A stretch of DNA of 25,087 nt from a virus, in IMG/VR virus record IMGVR_UViG_3300048997_000233, positions 1 to 25,087 of that record; one strand, written 5' to 3'. How positions within the stretch are numbered: the first letter of the stretch is position 1; the number at the start of each line of letters is the position of its first letter. The notes below the pieces were generated by a model. The model was given only the letters and a program-made list of their open reading frames with translations, was not told the origin of the DNA and did not search any database. The position numbers and the translations under genes are program-made. Shown here piece after piece: positions 1-7,245 of the stretch.

Positions 1-1732
1 TGCAGTTGCGGCTGCGCAGACAGCGATCGGCGACCGACAACAGGCAGTTCGCATCGGGCGGCAGATAGATGCGCACGATGTCGGCTTTCTTGTTAGCCAC
101 GTGATCGATGAAGCCGGGATCCTGATGGGAAAACCCGTTATGGTCCTGGCGCCAGACATGCGAGGTCAACAGGTAGTTCAACGATGCGATCGGCTTGCGC
201 CAGGGAATGTTGCGAGTGACCTTGAGCCACTTCGCGTGCTGATTGACCATTGAGTCGATGATGTGGATGAAGGCTTCGTAGCACGAAAACAGGCCGTGGC
301 GTCCGGTCAAGAGGTAGCCTTCGAGCCAACCCTCGCACAAATGCTCGCTCAGCACCTCCATGACGCGGCCCTCGGCGCTGAGGTTGATGTCGACCTCCTC
401 GATTTCTGCCATCCACGCCTTGCCGGTGACCTCGTACATATCGTCGAGCCTGTTGGACTCGGTCTCGTCGGGGCCGAACAGCCGGAAATTGCGGCTCGCG
501 AGGTTGAGTTTCATGACGTCGCGCAGAAACCTGCCGAGGACGCGCGTGGATTCAGCCTGGACGCTGCCGGGAGCCTCGACCGCCACGGCATAATCATCGA
601 AGTGGGGCATCGATAGCGGCTGCAGCAATTCCCCGCCATTGGCGTGCGGGTTGAACCCCATGCGGCGATGCCCGGTCGGCGCGAGCAGGGCGAACTCGTC
701 GCGAAACCGGCCGTCCTCGTCGAACAGCTCCTGCGGGCGATAGCTCCTCATCCATTTTTCGAGCTGCGTCAGATGTTCGGGGTTCTTGAAATCGGCGATC
801 GGGACCTGGTGCGCGCGCCAAGTCCCCTCGACCGGCTTGCCGTCGATAAATTTGGGTCCGGTCCAGCCTTTGGGCGTGCAGAATACGATCATCGGCCAGC
901 GCGGACGCTCCAGGCTTCCGGTGTCGCGCCGCGACCGCGCCCCGCTCTGGATCAGCCGAATCCGCGCTAGTACCGCATCGAGCGTGGCCGCGAGCGATTG
1001 ATGCACCAGCGCCGGGTCGTCGCCCTCGACGACAAGCGGATCGTAGCCATAGCCGCGCATGAGGTTGGTCAGTTCCTCGCGGCTGATGCGCGCGAGCACC
1101 GTCGGATTGGCGATCTTGAAGCCGTTCAGATGCAGGATCGGCAGCACCGCGCCGTCTCGGGCCGGATTCAGGAACTTGTTGGCGTGCCAGCTGGCGGCCA
1201 ATGCACCGGTTTCCGCCTCGCCGTCGCCGACGACGCAGGCGACGATCAGATCGGGATTATCGAAGGCGGCGCCATAGGCGTGCGCCAGCGAATAACCCAA
1301 TTCGCCGCCTTCGTGGATCGAGCCGGGGGTCTCCGGCGCCACATGGCTGGGAATTCCATACGGCCAGGAGAACTGGCGAAACAGCCGCTGCAGCCCGTTG
1401 CGGCTCTGCTCGATCGCCGGATAGCGCTCGGTGTACGAGCCTTCCAGATAGGTGTGCGCCACCAGGCCCGGCCCGCCATGGCCGGGACCAATGACATAGA
1501 TCATGTTCAGATCGTGCTGCGTAATCAGCCGGTTGAGGTGGACATAGAGAAAGTTCAATCCGGGTGTCGTGCCCCAATGCCCGAGCAGACGCGGCTTCAG
1601 GTGTTCGAGCCGCAATGGGGTTTCGAGCAGAGGATTGTCCTGCAGATAGATCTGCCCGACCGACAGATAATTCGCCGCGCGCCAATAGGCGTCCATTTTG
1701 CGCAGCAGATCGGGTGACAGCGGATCGGGCAT
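1..1732 (-). CDS. xfp: Phosphoketolase, N-terminal 577 codons (3' end outside window)
   Basis: This thiamine-diphosphate enzyme cleaves xylulose-5-phosphate (and often fructose-6-phosphate) with inorganic phosphate to acetyl-phosphate plus glyceraldehyde-3-phosphate or erythrose-4-phosphate, in the cytosol. The translation begins [20 protein letters not shown], has [17 protein letters not shown] near residues 82-98 and the diphosphate/Mg motif GDGEAETG at 169-176, and ends at the window edge after about 577 of the usual ~800 residues. I chose the ATG at 1732 because GGAG lies 6 bases upstream. ATGs at 1762 and 1756 are in frame but lack a clear ribosome site. It is host chromosomal DNA outside the prophage, transcribed away from the tRNA. 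Whether acetate kinase or phosphotransacetylase follows cannot be seen. The family assignment is secure from the motifs; substrate preference between the two sugar phosphates is not decidable from sequence. Confidence 0.95.
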   Translation of the reverse strand, partial: MPDPLSPDLLRKMDAYWRAANYLSVGQIYLQDNPLLETPLRLEHLKPRLLGHWGTTPGLNFLYVHLNRLITQHDLNMIYVIGPGHGGPGLVAHTYLEGSYTERYPAIEQSRNGLQRLFRQFSWPYGIPSHVAPETPGSIHEGGELGYSLAHAYGAAFDNPDLIVACVVGDGEAETGALAASWHANKFLNPARDGAVLPILHLNGFKIANPTVLARISREELTNLMRGYGYDPLVVEGDDPALVHQSLAATLDAVLARIRLIQSGARSRRDTGSLERPRWPMIVFCTPKGWTGPKFIDGKPVEGTWRAHQVPIADFKNPEHLTQLEKWMRSYRPQELFDEDGRFRDEFALLAPTGHRRMGFNPHANGGELLQPLSMPHFDDYAVAVEAPGSVQAESTRVLGRFLRDVMKLNLASRNFRLFGPDETESNRLDDMYEVTGKAWMAEIEEVDINLSAEGRVMEVLSEHLCEGWLEGYLLTGRHGLFSCYEAFIHIIDSMVNQHAKWLKVTRNIPWRKPIASLNYLLTSHVWRQDHNGFSHQDPGFIDHVANKKADIVRIYLPPDANCLLSVADRCLRSRNC

Positions 1733-2011
1733 CAGGGTCTCCAAGCTTGCCGGCATAGCCATGCAACGCAGCCTGCTCGCCCCAGTTCATCCGCAGACCA
1801 CGCGCGAGCGCTTGGCTCATTCGACGATCAGGAGGCGGTTGAGCTGGATCGCTGTCACCCACACCGTGCGGGGAGGATGCCGCAACGAGGATCGACCCGT
1901 CGTTCGGCCTGCTATAACCTCGCTGGTGGCGGATCATGGCGTTCGGCAGCAACTGCGCAAGTCAGCCGTCGCCCGCAATGGCGATGACAGGAAATCCTCG
2001 TAATTTGTATT
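1733..2011. other. Intergenic region between divergent xfp and tRNA-Ser
   Basis: This 279-bp stretch should hold the promoters for the leftward phosphoketolase gene and the rightward tRNA. I see no convincing gene in it. A TATAAC at 1913-1918 resembles a -10 box on the plus strand, but there is no matching -35 at the right distance, so I do not call a promoter. Confidence 0.5.
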
Positions 2012-2101
2012 GGATGGGTGGCCGAGCGGTTGAAGGCACCGGTCTTGAAAACCGGCAGGGGTGCAAGCTCCTCGTGGGTTCGAATCCCACCCCATCCGCC
2101 A
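2012..2101 (+). tRNA. tRNA-Ser (anticodon UGA)
   Basis: A complete cloverleaf can be drawn. The acceptor stem GGATGGG pairs with CCCATCC (2091-2097), followed by discriminator G and an encoded CCA (2099-2101). The anticodon stem CCGGT/ACCGG closes the loop CTTGAAA, with anticodon TGA at 2046-2048. A long variable arm gives about 90 nt, typical of class II serine tRNAs. The T arm GTGGG-TTCGAAT-CCCAC is intact. It should read UCA codons. The integrase lies about 150 bp downstream, so the phage probably integrated into its 3' end and restored the sequence. Confidence 0.96.
2075..2101. other. Putative attL core in the 3' end of tRNA-Ser
   Basis: This is inferred from context. Tyrosine integrases of the P4 type commonly recombine at the T-arm and 3' end of tRNA genes. 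The tRNA is intact, an integrase reads away from it about 150 bp downstream, and phage genes fill the rest of the window. The matching repeat (attR) should be a copy of this tRNA end beyond 25087. No second copy was noticed inside the window, so the exact core limits are unknown. Confidence 0.45.
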
Positions 2102-2120
2102 GCCCCACTGTTTCATAGGG

Positions 2121-2221
2121 TCCCAGACAGTCCCATTAAGTGCCATTTCCCGCAGGTTCCCTTGGTATTTTCGCGGCCGATCGGGATTGACACGTCCCAT
2201 ACCGTCCCGCATTATCCCGCA
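2121..2221. repeat. Helically phased TCCC repeats upstream of integrase
   Basis: TCCC occurs at 2121, 2131, 2148, 2158, 2195, 2205 and 2215. It falls in runs with an exact 10-bp step (2121/2131, 2148/2158, 2195/2205/2215). Several copies extend to TCCCGCA or TCCCATA. Such phasing places the sites on one face of the helix. They are candidate arm-type sites for the integrase's N-terminal arm-binding domain, or operators for the ribbon-helix-helix protein encoded after the integrase. The last three overlap the integrase promoter. Confidence 0.55.
2187..2215 (+). promoter_or_regulatory. Sigma70-type promoter for integrase
   Basis: A perfect TTGACA -35 box (2187-2192) is followed after 17 bp by CATTAT (2210-2215, four of six consensus positions). 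Transcription would start near 2222, leaving a leader of about 33 nt before the integrase ATG at 2255. The three phased TCCC repeats at 2195, 2205 and 2215 lie inside the promoter, which suggests repression by whatever binds them. Confidence 0.6.
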
Positions 2222-2254
2222 ATCATTTGTTGGATTGTTTGAGGGACAGGGGAC

Positions 2255-3526
2255 ATGGCGCGGGTGATCGGGAAGCTGACGGCGATGCAGGTCTCGCGGC
2301 TGCCGGCGGGGATGCACGGCGACGGCGGCGGGCTCTATCTGCATGTCAACGGAGCCGGGGCGCGCTCGTGGATCTTTCGCTTCATGCTCGACGGGCGGGC
2401 GCGCCAGATGGGGCTCGGGCCGGTGCATACGGTCGGGCTCGCCGAGGCGCGGAAGCGCGCCGGCGACGCGCGGATGCGCCGGCTCGACGGCGTCGATCCG
2501 ATCGAGGCGCGCGCCGCCGGCCGCACCCTCGCCAAGATCGAGGCGGCCAAGACGATCACCTTCAAAGCCTGCGCCCACAATTATATCGATGCGCACCGCG
2601 CGGATTGGCGCAACCCCAAGCATGCCGCACAATGGGATGCGACCTTGACGAGCTATGTCTATCCGGTGTTCGGCGCGCTGCCGGTCGGTGCCGTCGACGT
2701 CGGCCTGGTGTTGAAGGCGATCGAGCCGATCTGGAACATCAAGACCGAGACCGCGACCCGGGTGCGCGGCCGGATCGAGAGCATCCTCGATTGGGCCACG
2801 GCGCGCGGCTACCGCGAGGGCGAGAACCCGGCACGCTGGCGCGGCCATCTTGATCACTTGCTGGCAGCGCCATCAAAGGCCAAGCGCGCGGTGCGGGAAA
2901 AATCCGGGCGTGACGAGCATCAAGCAGCGATGCCCTATGCCGAGCTCGGCACCTTCATGGCCGAACTGCGCCAGCGCAACGCGGGCTCGGCGCGGGCGAT
3001 TGAATTTGTCATCCTGACCGCGATGCGCACCGAGACGACGCTCGGCGCCCTCGCCGGCGAAATCGATTATCAAAAGCGGATTTGGACGATCCCGGCCGGC
3101 CGGCCGGGGCTGAAACGCGACGGCAATTTCGAGGTCCCGCTGAGCGAGCCGGCCCTTATCGTGCTCCACGCCATCGGTGTCGATCCGGTCAACCAGCCCA
3201 ACCGCTATATTTTCCCCGGCGCCAAGCCCGGCCGGCCGCTGACCAACATCCTCAAATACCTGAAGGACGACATGCAGCGGCCCGCGTACACGGTGCATGG
3301 GTTTCGCAGCACCTTCAACGACTGGGCGAGCGAGTGTACCGAGTTTGACGAGAAGGTGATCCAGATGGCGCTGGCCCACAAGATCCCCGACAAGGTCGAG
3401 GCGGCCTACCGGCGCGGCGGTCTCATAGAAAAGCGGCGCCAGCTGATGGACGCCTGGGCCCGGTTCTGCGCCGCGCCCGCCGGCAGCGGCGACGTGGTGC
3501 CGCTCCGGGGTCTAGGAGGCCGATGA
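2255..3526 (+). CDS. int: Tyrosine-family prophage integrase (P4-type)
   Basis: This is a 423-residue site-specific recombinase that integrates and excises the prophage. The N-terminal ~90 residues resemble the arm-DNA-binding domain of P4-type integrases (GLYLHVNGAGARSWIFRF, residues 26-43). A core-binding region spans about 100-205 and the catalytic domain about 220-400. Candidate catalytic residues are R258 (ILTAMRT), H348 and R351 (VHGFRSTF), H375 (LAHKIP) and the nucleophile Y385 (AAYRRG). The usual Glu of the RTGE motif is replaced, since here it reads RTETT. Purine-rich AGGGGAC lies just before the ATG. The gene reads away from tRNA-Ser and overlaps a small DNA-binding protein gene at its stop. 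It is the only plus-strand block of the prophage seen here. Confidence 0.95.
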   Translation: MARVIGKLTAMQVSRLPAGMHGDGGGLYLHVNGAGARSWIFRFMLDGRARQMGLGPVHTVGLAEARKRAGDARMRRLDGVDPIEARAAGRTLAKIEAAKTITFKACAHNYIDAHRADWRNPKHAAQWDATLTSYVYPVFGALPVGAVDVGLVLKAIEPIWNIKTETATRVRGRIESILDWATARGYREGENPARWRGHLDHLLAAPSKAKRAVREKSGRDEHQAAMPYAELGTFMAELRQRNAGSARAIEFVILTAMRTETTLGALAGEIDYQKRIWTIPAGRPGLKRDGNFEVPLSEPALIVLHAIGVDPVNQPNRYIFPGAKPGRPLTNILKYLKDDMQRPAYTVHGFRSTFNDWASECTEFDEKVIQMALAHKIPDKVEAAYRRGGLIEKRRQLMDAWARFCAAPAGSGDVVPLRGLGGR

Positions 3527-3810
3527 TGAGGGGACAATGGCCGCTGCGGCGGACGATGACTGTTCGCGTGAAAGATAGTCTCCGCAATGCGCTCGCCGAA
3601 GCGGCGCGACGCAATGGGCGATCAATAGCTGAAGAGACCGAGTTTCGTCTTGAAATCTCGCTTCTGCTTGAGAGGCCAGCGCCGTCGTCCCGCTCAGACG
3701 ATCAATCTGACGCCGTCACTGCGGCAGCGGGCGCTCCGGCACCAGGGCGGGCGGCGCCGGCGGTGCTTTCGAGCCGATCGCCGTGGTCGTCGCGGCGCGC
3801 AACGCGATGA
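3526..3810 (+). CDS. Small ribbon-helix-helix (Arc-like) DNA-binding protein
   Basis: The protein has about 94 residues. Its first half (about residues 8-50) reads like an Arc-type ribbon-helix-helix fold: a short strand RRTMTVRVKDSLRNALAEAA, then RRNGRSIAEETEFRLEIS, close to Arc's ...ENGRSVNSEIYQRV pattern. The rest is Pro/Ala/Ser-rich and probably disordered. AGGAGG precedes two consecutive ATGs (3523 and 3526); spacing favours the second. The start overlaps the integrase stop, so the two are co-translated. By position it may be an integrase regulator or excision-directionality factor acting on the phased repeats at 2121-2221; that is inference. Its last ~95 bp overlap the holin-like gene on the other strand tail to tail, so the exact C-terminus is less certain. 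Confidence 0.65.
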   Translation: MRGQWPLRRTMTVRVKDSLRNALAEAARRNGRSIAEETEFRLEISLLLERPAPSSRSDDQSDAVTAAAGAPAPGRAAPAVLSSRSPWSSRRATR

Positions 3811-3943
3811 TCATCGCGCCGAGCCCGATGGCGACGCCCGGGCTGATGCCGAGCTTGGTCCAGTCGATGCCGCCGAGATAGGTCAGCGCGACCGGCAGCA
3901 CCGCCGTCGCCAGCCCGAAGATCACCGTGCGATAGCCCTTCAT
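3716..3943 (-). CDS. Putative class II-like holin (small two-TM protein)
   Basis: The protein has 75 residues with two likely membrane segments, about 7-25 (VIFGLATAVLPVALTYLGG) and 34-52 (SPGVAIGLGAMIIALRAAT), and a Pro-rich charged tail. Size and topology fit a class II holin, which would make holes in the inner membrane so that the muramidase reaches peptidoglycan. The start is set by a strong AAGGAGG upstream and by an ATGA overlap with the stop of the muramidase gene. It is the last gene of the leftward phage operon. No sequence motif proves holin function; another small phage membrane protein is possible. Its 3' end overlaps the rightward ribbon-helix-helix gene by about 95 bp. Confidence 0.6.
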   Translation of the reverse strand: MKGYRTVIFGLATAVLPVALTYLGGIDWTKLGISPGVAIGLGAMIIALRAATTTAIGSKAPPAPPALVPERPLPQ

Positions 3944-4806
3944 CGTGCGCCTCCTTGGCCGGCGAGCCGGTCGAGCTCGGCGTCGTTGAGCTCCTCGGTC
4001 GTCGGTTCGCTGTCCTCGATGTTCGTCTGCTGGTCGCCCGGATCGCCGGCAGCGGGCGCGCTGGGCGCGGCAGGGATGGGGGAAGCGGGCGTCGGCGCCG
4101 TGTTGACACCCGCTGGCGTCGCTGCGTCCAGCGGCGTCGCAGCGCCGTCTACGCGGCACCAGGCGAGCGCATCCTCGATCGAGGGGAAGAACGCGACCGA
4201 GCGGTCGACCAGCCCGTTGATGCCGCGGATCCGGCCCCAGGCGCTGTATTGCCCGAAATACGGCAGCGGCGCGCCGATCCGGCCGGTCAGCCAGTAATTG
4301 CCGGGGTTCTTCTGCGGCGCCGGCGGCAACGCGTCCCAGCTGTTGACCCCGCTCACCGGATAGCGCGGGACCCAGCGCGGCCACGTGGCCATCACCGCGG
4401 TCGGCGCCGACGGGGTCGATCCGGGGATGCCCCAATAGCCGATCGGCTTCCGGTTGGCGACGATCGCGAGCTCTTCGCCGATGTCCTCGGCGGTCTGGGC
4501 GCTGGCGCTCTGGTTGGCCCTCCCCTCCCAGTCGAGCGCGAACGCCATCCCCTTGCCGAGCCCGGTCACCGAGCGGAAATGGCTGACCGCCAGCTTCGCG
4601 TCGACCGGCCGCAGGAACATGTAGGGGATGACGACCAGCCCGGCCTTGGCCGCGCCCTCGCTCTGCGGACCCCAGGTCGGATAATGGAGCCCGACCCCCT
4701 CCATCGCCTTGACGAAGGCGATGCGGATGCCGGCGCCGAACACGGCCGGCCAGTCAATTTCGCCGTTGTTGTCGGAAACGTCGATCGCGATGTCTAACGG
4801 TAGCAT
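3940..4806 (-). CDS. GH25-family muramidase endolysin
   Basis: The protein has 288 residues. The first ~205 match glycoside hydrolase family 25, which hydrolyses the MurNAc-GlcNAc bond of peptidoglycan. An N-terminal strand LDIAIDVSDNNGEIDW carries the first acidic residue (D9), FVKAMEG follows, and ALDWEG gives the catalytic D92-x-E94 pair. The last ~80 residues are Ala/Pro/Asp/Glu-rich and look disordered; no repeat-type wall-binding domain is evident. There is no signal peptide, so export would depend on a holin, consistent with the holin-like gene that overlaps it by ATGA. AGGGGAA precedes the ATG. The preceding gene stops 1 base upstream. Family assignment is good; activity has not been shown for this protein. 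Confidence 0.85.
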   Translation of the reverse strand: MLPLDIAIDVSDNNGEIDWPAVFGAGIRIAFVKAMEGVGLHYPTWGPQSEGAAKAGLVVIPYMFLRPVDAKLAVSHFRSVTGLGKGMAFALDWEGRANQSASAQTAEDIGEELAIVANRKPIGYWGIPGSTPSAPTAVMATWPRWVPRYPVSGVNSWDALPPAPQKNPGNYWLTGRIGAPLPYFGQYSAWGRIRGINGLVDRSVAFFPSIEDALAWCRVDGAATPLDAATPAGVNTAPTPASPIPAAPSAPAAGDPGDQQTNIEDSEPTTEELNDAELDRLAGQGGAR

Positions 4807-4807
4807 G

Positions 4808-5140
4808 TCATTTCCCCTCTCTGCTGCTGCTGGTGGTTGCGGTCTGGCGCGCGATCTCCTTGTCGCGGCCGACGATTTCGCCGACGGCGGTTGCCGCCTC
4901 GCGCGTCGTTTCGATCAGCTTGCCGACGATCGAGTTGGTCTGGACCTCGACGGTCTTGACGTCCTGGGCGACGCCGGCGATCGCCACGGTCGTCGCTTTG
5001 GCATGCTCGCCGGCGCTGACCGAATGGCGCTTGGCGAGGATCGTCTGGCGGATGTTGAACAGGACGCCGAAGGCGGTCACCGCGCCGAACGTCAGCGTGG
5101 CGAGCTCGACAGCGATCGCGAGGCTTTCAAGTGTGCTCAT
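4808..5140 (-). CDS. Membrane-anchored coiled-coil protein of the lysis cassette (holin or i-spanin candidate)
   Basis: The protein has 110 residues. One N-terminal transmembrane segment lies at about residues 7-29 (LAIAVELATLTFGAVTAFGV), followed by a polar, largely helical region to the end with heptad-like spacing (VAQDVKTVEVQTNSIVGKLI). An N-terminal anchor plus a helical rod resembles inner-membrane spanins and some single-span holins. It starts with an ATGA overlap at the tail spike stop and ends 1 base before the muramidase ATG, so it belongs to the lysis cassette by position. I recognise no family. The choice between holin, spanin subunit and other small phage membrane protein cannot be made from sequence. 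Confidence 0.6.
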   Translation of the reverse strand: MSTLESLAIAVELATLTFGAVTAFGVLFNIRQTILAKRHSVSAGEHAKATTVAIAGVAQDVKTVEVQTNSIVGKLIETTREAATAVGEIVGRDKEIARQTATTSSSREGK

Positions 5141-7245
5141 GATGAGGCGATGGCTCCCAAGGTTTTGAGGGCGGCGACCAGCTGGCCGATCGTGTAGGCG
5201 CGCGAGCCGACGCCGCCGGTAAACCCGGTGTCCTGGAAGGTCGGGTTGGTGGCGCCGACATTGGCCTGGGCCGAGCTGCCGCCGTTGCTCGGCTGGGCGA
5301 CCGGGACCGCGCCGAAGAGCCCGATGAGCGCGCCGGCGGCGGTGGCGAACTGGGCGGTCCCGGAGATCGTCAATCGCCGGGTCGCGCGGTCGACGAAGAA
5401 CACCTGGCCGAGCGTCGCCCCGGTATCGTCGAAGGCTTCGAGGATGAACTGGCTGCCGACATTGGCGCCGCTTTCGGCCGCGTTGTTGCGCCCGAGATGC
5501 CAGCGCGCGATCCCGACATGGCGCCAGATCGAGAACGCCGAATTGCCGTCGACGCTGTCGAGCTGGATGTCGCCGTCGCCGGCCGGCGGGTTGATCAAAA
5601 TCCCGCCGAACGGGCTGGTGCCGATGAACTTGTCCTCGATCAAGACGGTCGAGGCGAGGGCGCCGGTCAGGAGCGCGCCGGCGATCGAGAAATTGGGGCT
5701 CAGAAAGCGGTTCCAGTCGCTGGCGCTGTTGGCGACGATCGCCGAGGCGCCGGTCCACACATAGGTCCCGCCGAGAAACAGATTGTTGACCGCGCTCGCG
5801 GTGTCGAACTGGACGCAGACCCCGACCACCTCGAAATCGGGCGCGACAAAGACGTTGCCGTAATTGAACCCGGCGGTCATGTGGACCGCGATGTCGGCCT
5901 GGCCGAACGATCCCATGAACGTGTTGAAGGTCGCCTGGCGCATCCGCAGGCTGTCGCCATGGCCGTTGCAGTTGGCGACCAGGCTGACCGCGCGGCCGTT
6001 GAGGAAGTAGTTGAGTTCGACGGCGCAGGCGCTGCCCGAGGCGCTGTTGTTCTTGACGTTGAGGTCGAGCACCGCTTCGTTGATCGGGTCGGTAAAGTCC
6101 TCGCGGCCGAACTGCAAGACGATCCCGGCCAAATTGCCGACGACGCCGAACCCGCGCAGCGTCGGATAGAACAGGTCGATCGTGCCGCCGACGAACATCG
6201 CCGGCGAGGCCGCGACCGCGGTCAGGTCGAGGATCGTGCGCTGGGTCCCGTCGCCGTCGATCGTCAGGCCGGTCGTCGCGACGCTGTCAAGGTTCCAGCT
6301 GACCTGGCTGAGGAACTTGTAGCTGCCGGCCGGGATGTAGCCGGCGGCGCCGAGCGATTTCACTGCCGCGAACCAGGCGTTGAACGCGGCGTCGCTCGCC
6401 AGCACCCCGAGCCGGTCGGCGCCGAAATCGACGACCGACAGCCGCTCGCCGGTATCGAGGAGCCAGCGCCCGGGGCTGCCGCCGCCGATCGCATTCGGCT
6501 TGATGACGAGCCCGCCATCGTCGGCCCGGCTGTCGCCGGGGCTGTAGAAATAGGCAACCGGCGGCTTGTCGTTCTGGTTGAAGTAGCCGGTCAGCTCGAC
6601 AAAGACGTTGGTCCCGGGCGGGGTCAGCGCGCGCAGACCGGAGATCGAGGGGACCCAGTTCATCACCGCGAGCGAGGGGGTCCAGGTTCCGGCCAACAGG
6701 CTGATCAGCAGATCGAGGCTGCCGCCGACCGCCGGCCGGCCGGCCGCGTCGAAGCCGAGGATCAGGCCGGCGCGCGCCGCGACCTGCGGCAGGAACATCG
6801 AGACGTTGGCGGGCGGCGGCGGGTCGAACGGCGGCGCGGCGATCGCCCGAATCGCCCAGTCGCGGACAAACTGGATCATCATCGTCAGCCGGTCGAACTC
6901 GGTATTGATCGGGTTCGCCGCGAACTTGCCGCCGGTCGATAAGACGAGGCTCTGGGTTTCCGGCGGGTCGCGCCAGATCGTGACGATGCGCCCGGTCGCC
7001 TGAATGCTGTTGAAGACGACGCTGGCGCCGGCAAGATATTCGCCGGTCGCCGGGTCCTGGGTCCCGACGATCGTATAATCGTTGAGCCCGCTGCCATTCA
7101 GAAACGACGCAAACGCGGCCCCGAAAATGTCGCGCAGATCGACCGCGATGTCGGCCGGATCGACGAAGACATAGGGGAACGCAAACGACGCGGTGACGCC
7201 GTTCGTCGCATATTGCAGGCGCGGCAGCAGCGTCGGAACGGTCAT
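5137..7245 (-). CDS. Tail spike: T7 fibre-type N-terminus plus beta-helix
   Basis: The protein has 702 residues. Residues 1 to ~110 resemble the N-terminal attachment domain of T7 gp17-type fibres (NGVTASFAFPYVFVDPADIAV, DYTIVG, ASVVFN). A linker follows. Around 268-311 a pectate-lyase-3-like entry motif appears (VVDFGADRLG... AAGYIPAGSYKF), then a long glycine/asparagine-rich repetitive region typical of right-handed beta-helices, including GLTIDGDGTQRTILDL. It probably trimerises, binds a surface polysaccharide and may cleave it. I chose MTVPTLL at 7245 because it overlaps the preceding stop as ATGA, and because the homologous N-terminus begins there; an in-frame extension to 7410 lies inside the previous gene. 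The C-terminal ~100 residues may be a host-range or chaperone segment. Confidence 0.82.
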   Translation of the reverse strand: MTVPTLLPRLQYATNGVTASFAFPYVFVDPADIAVDLRDIFGAAFASFLNGSGLNDYTIVGTQDPATGEYLAGASVVFNSIQATGRIVTIWRDPPETQSLVLSTGGKFAANPINTEFDRLTMMIQFVRDWAIRAIAAPPFDPPPPANVSMFLPQVAARAGLILGFDAAGRPAVGGSLDLLISLLAGTWTPSLAVMNWVPSISGLRALTPPGTNVFVELTGYFNQNDKPPVAYFYSPGDSRADDGGLVIKPNAIGGGSPGRWLLDTGERLSVVDFGADRLGVLASDAAFNAWFAAVKSLGAAGYIPAGSYKFLSQVSWNLDSVATTGLTIDGDGTQRTILDLTAVAASPAMFVGGTIDLFYPTLRGFGVVGNLAGIVLQFGREDFTDPINEAVLDLNVKNNSASGSACAVELNYFLNGRAVSLVANCNGHGDSLRMRQATFNTFMGSFGQADIAVHMTAGFNYGNVFVAPDFEVVGVCVQFDTASAVNNLFLGGTYVWTGASAIVANSASDWNRFLSPNFSIAGALLTGALASTVLIEDKFIGTSPFGGILINPPAGDGDIQLDSVDGNSAFSIWRHVGIARWHLGRNNAAESGANVGSQFILEAFDDTGATLGQVFFVDRATRRLTISGTAQFATAAGALIGLFGAVPVAQPSNGGSSAQANVGATNPTFQDTGFTGGVGSRAYTIGQLVAALKTLGAIASS

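Noticed and set aside
1257-1952. A 231-codon minus-strand frame overlapping the phosphoketolase start
   Set aside because: It lies in a different frame over strongly conserved phosphoketolase sequence and shows no family motif.
5497-6942. A 481-codon plus-strand open frame opposite the tail spike
   Set aside because: Arg/Asp/Glu/Val-rich antisense shadow; the minus-strand frame has clear fibre and beta-helix motifs.
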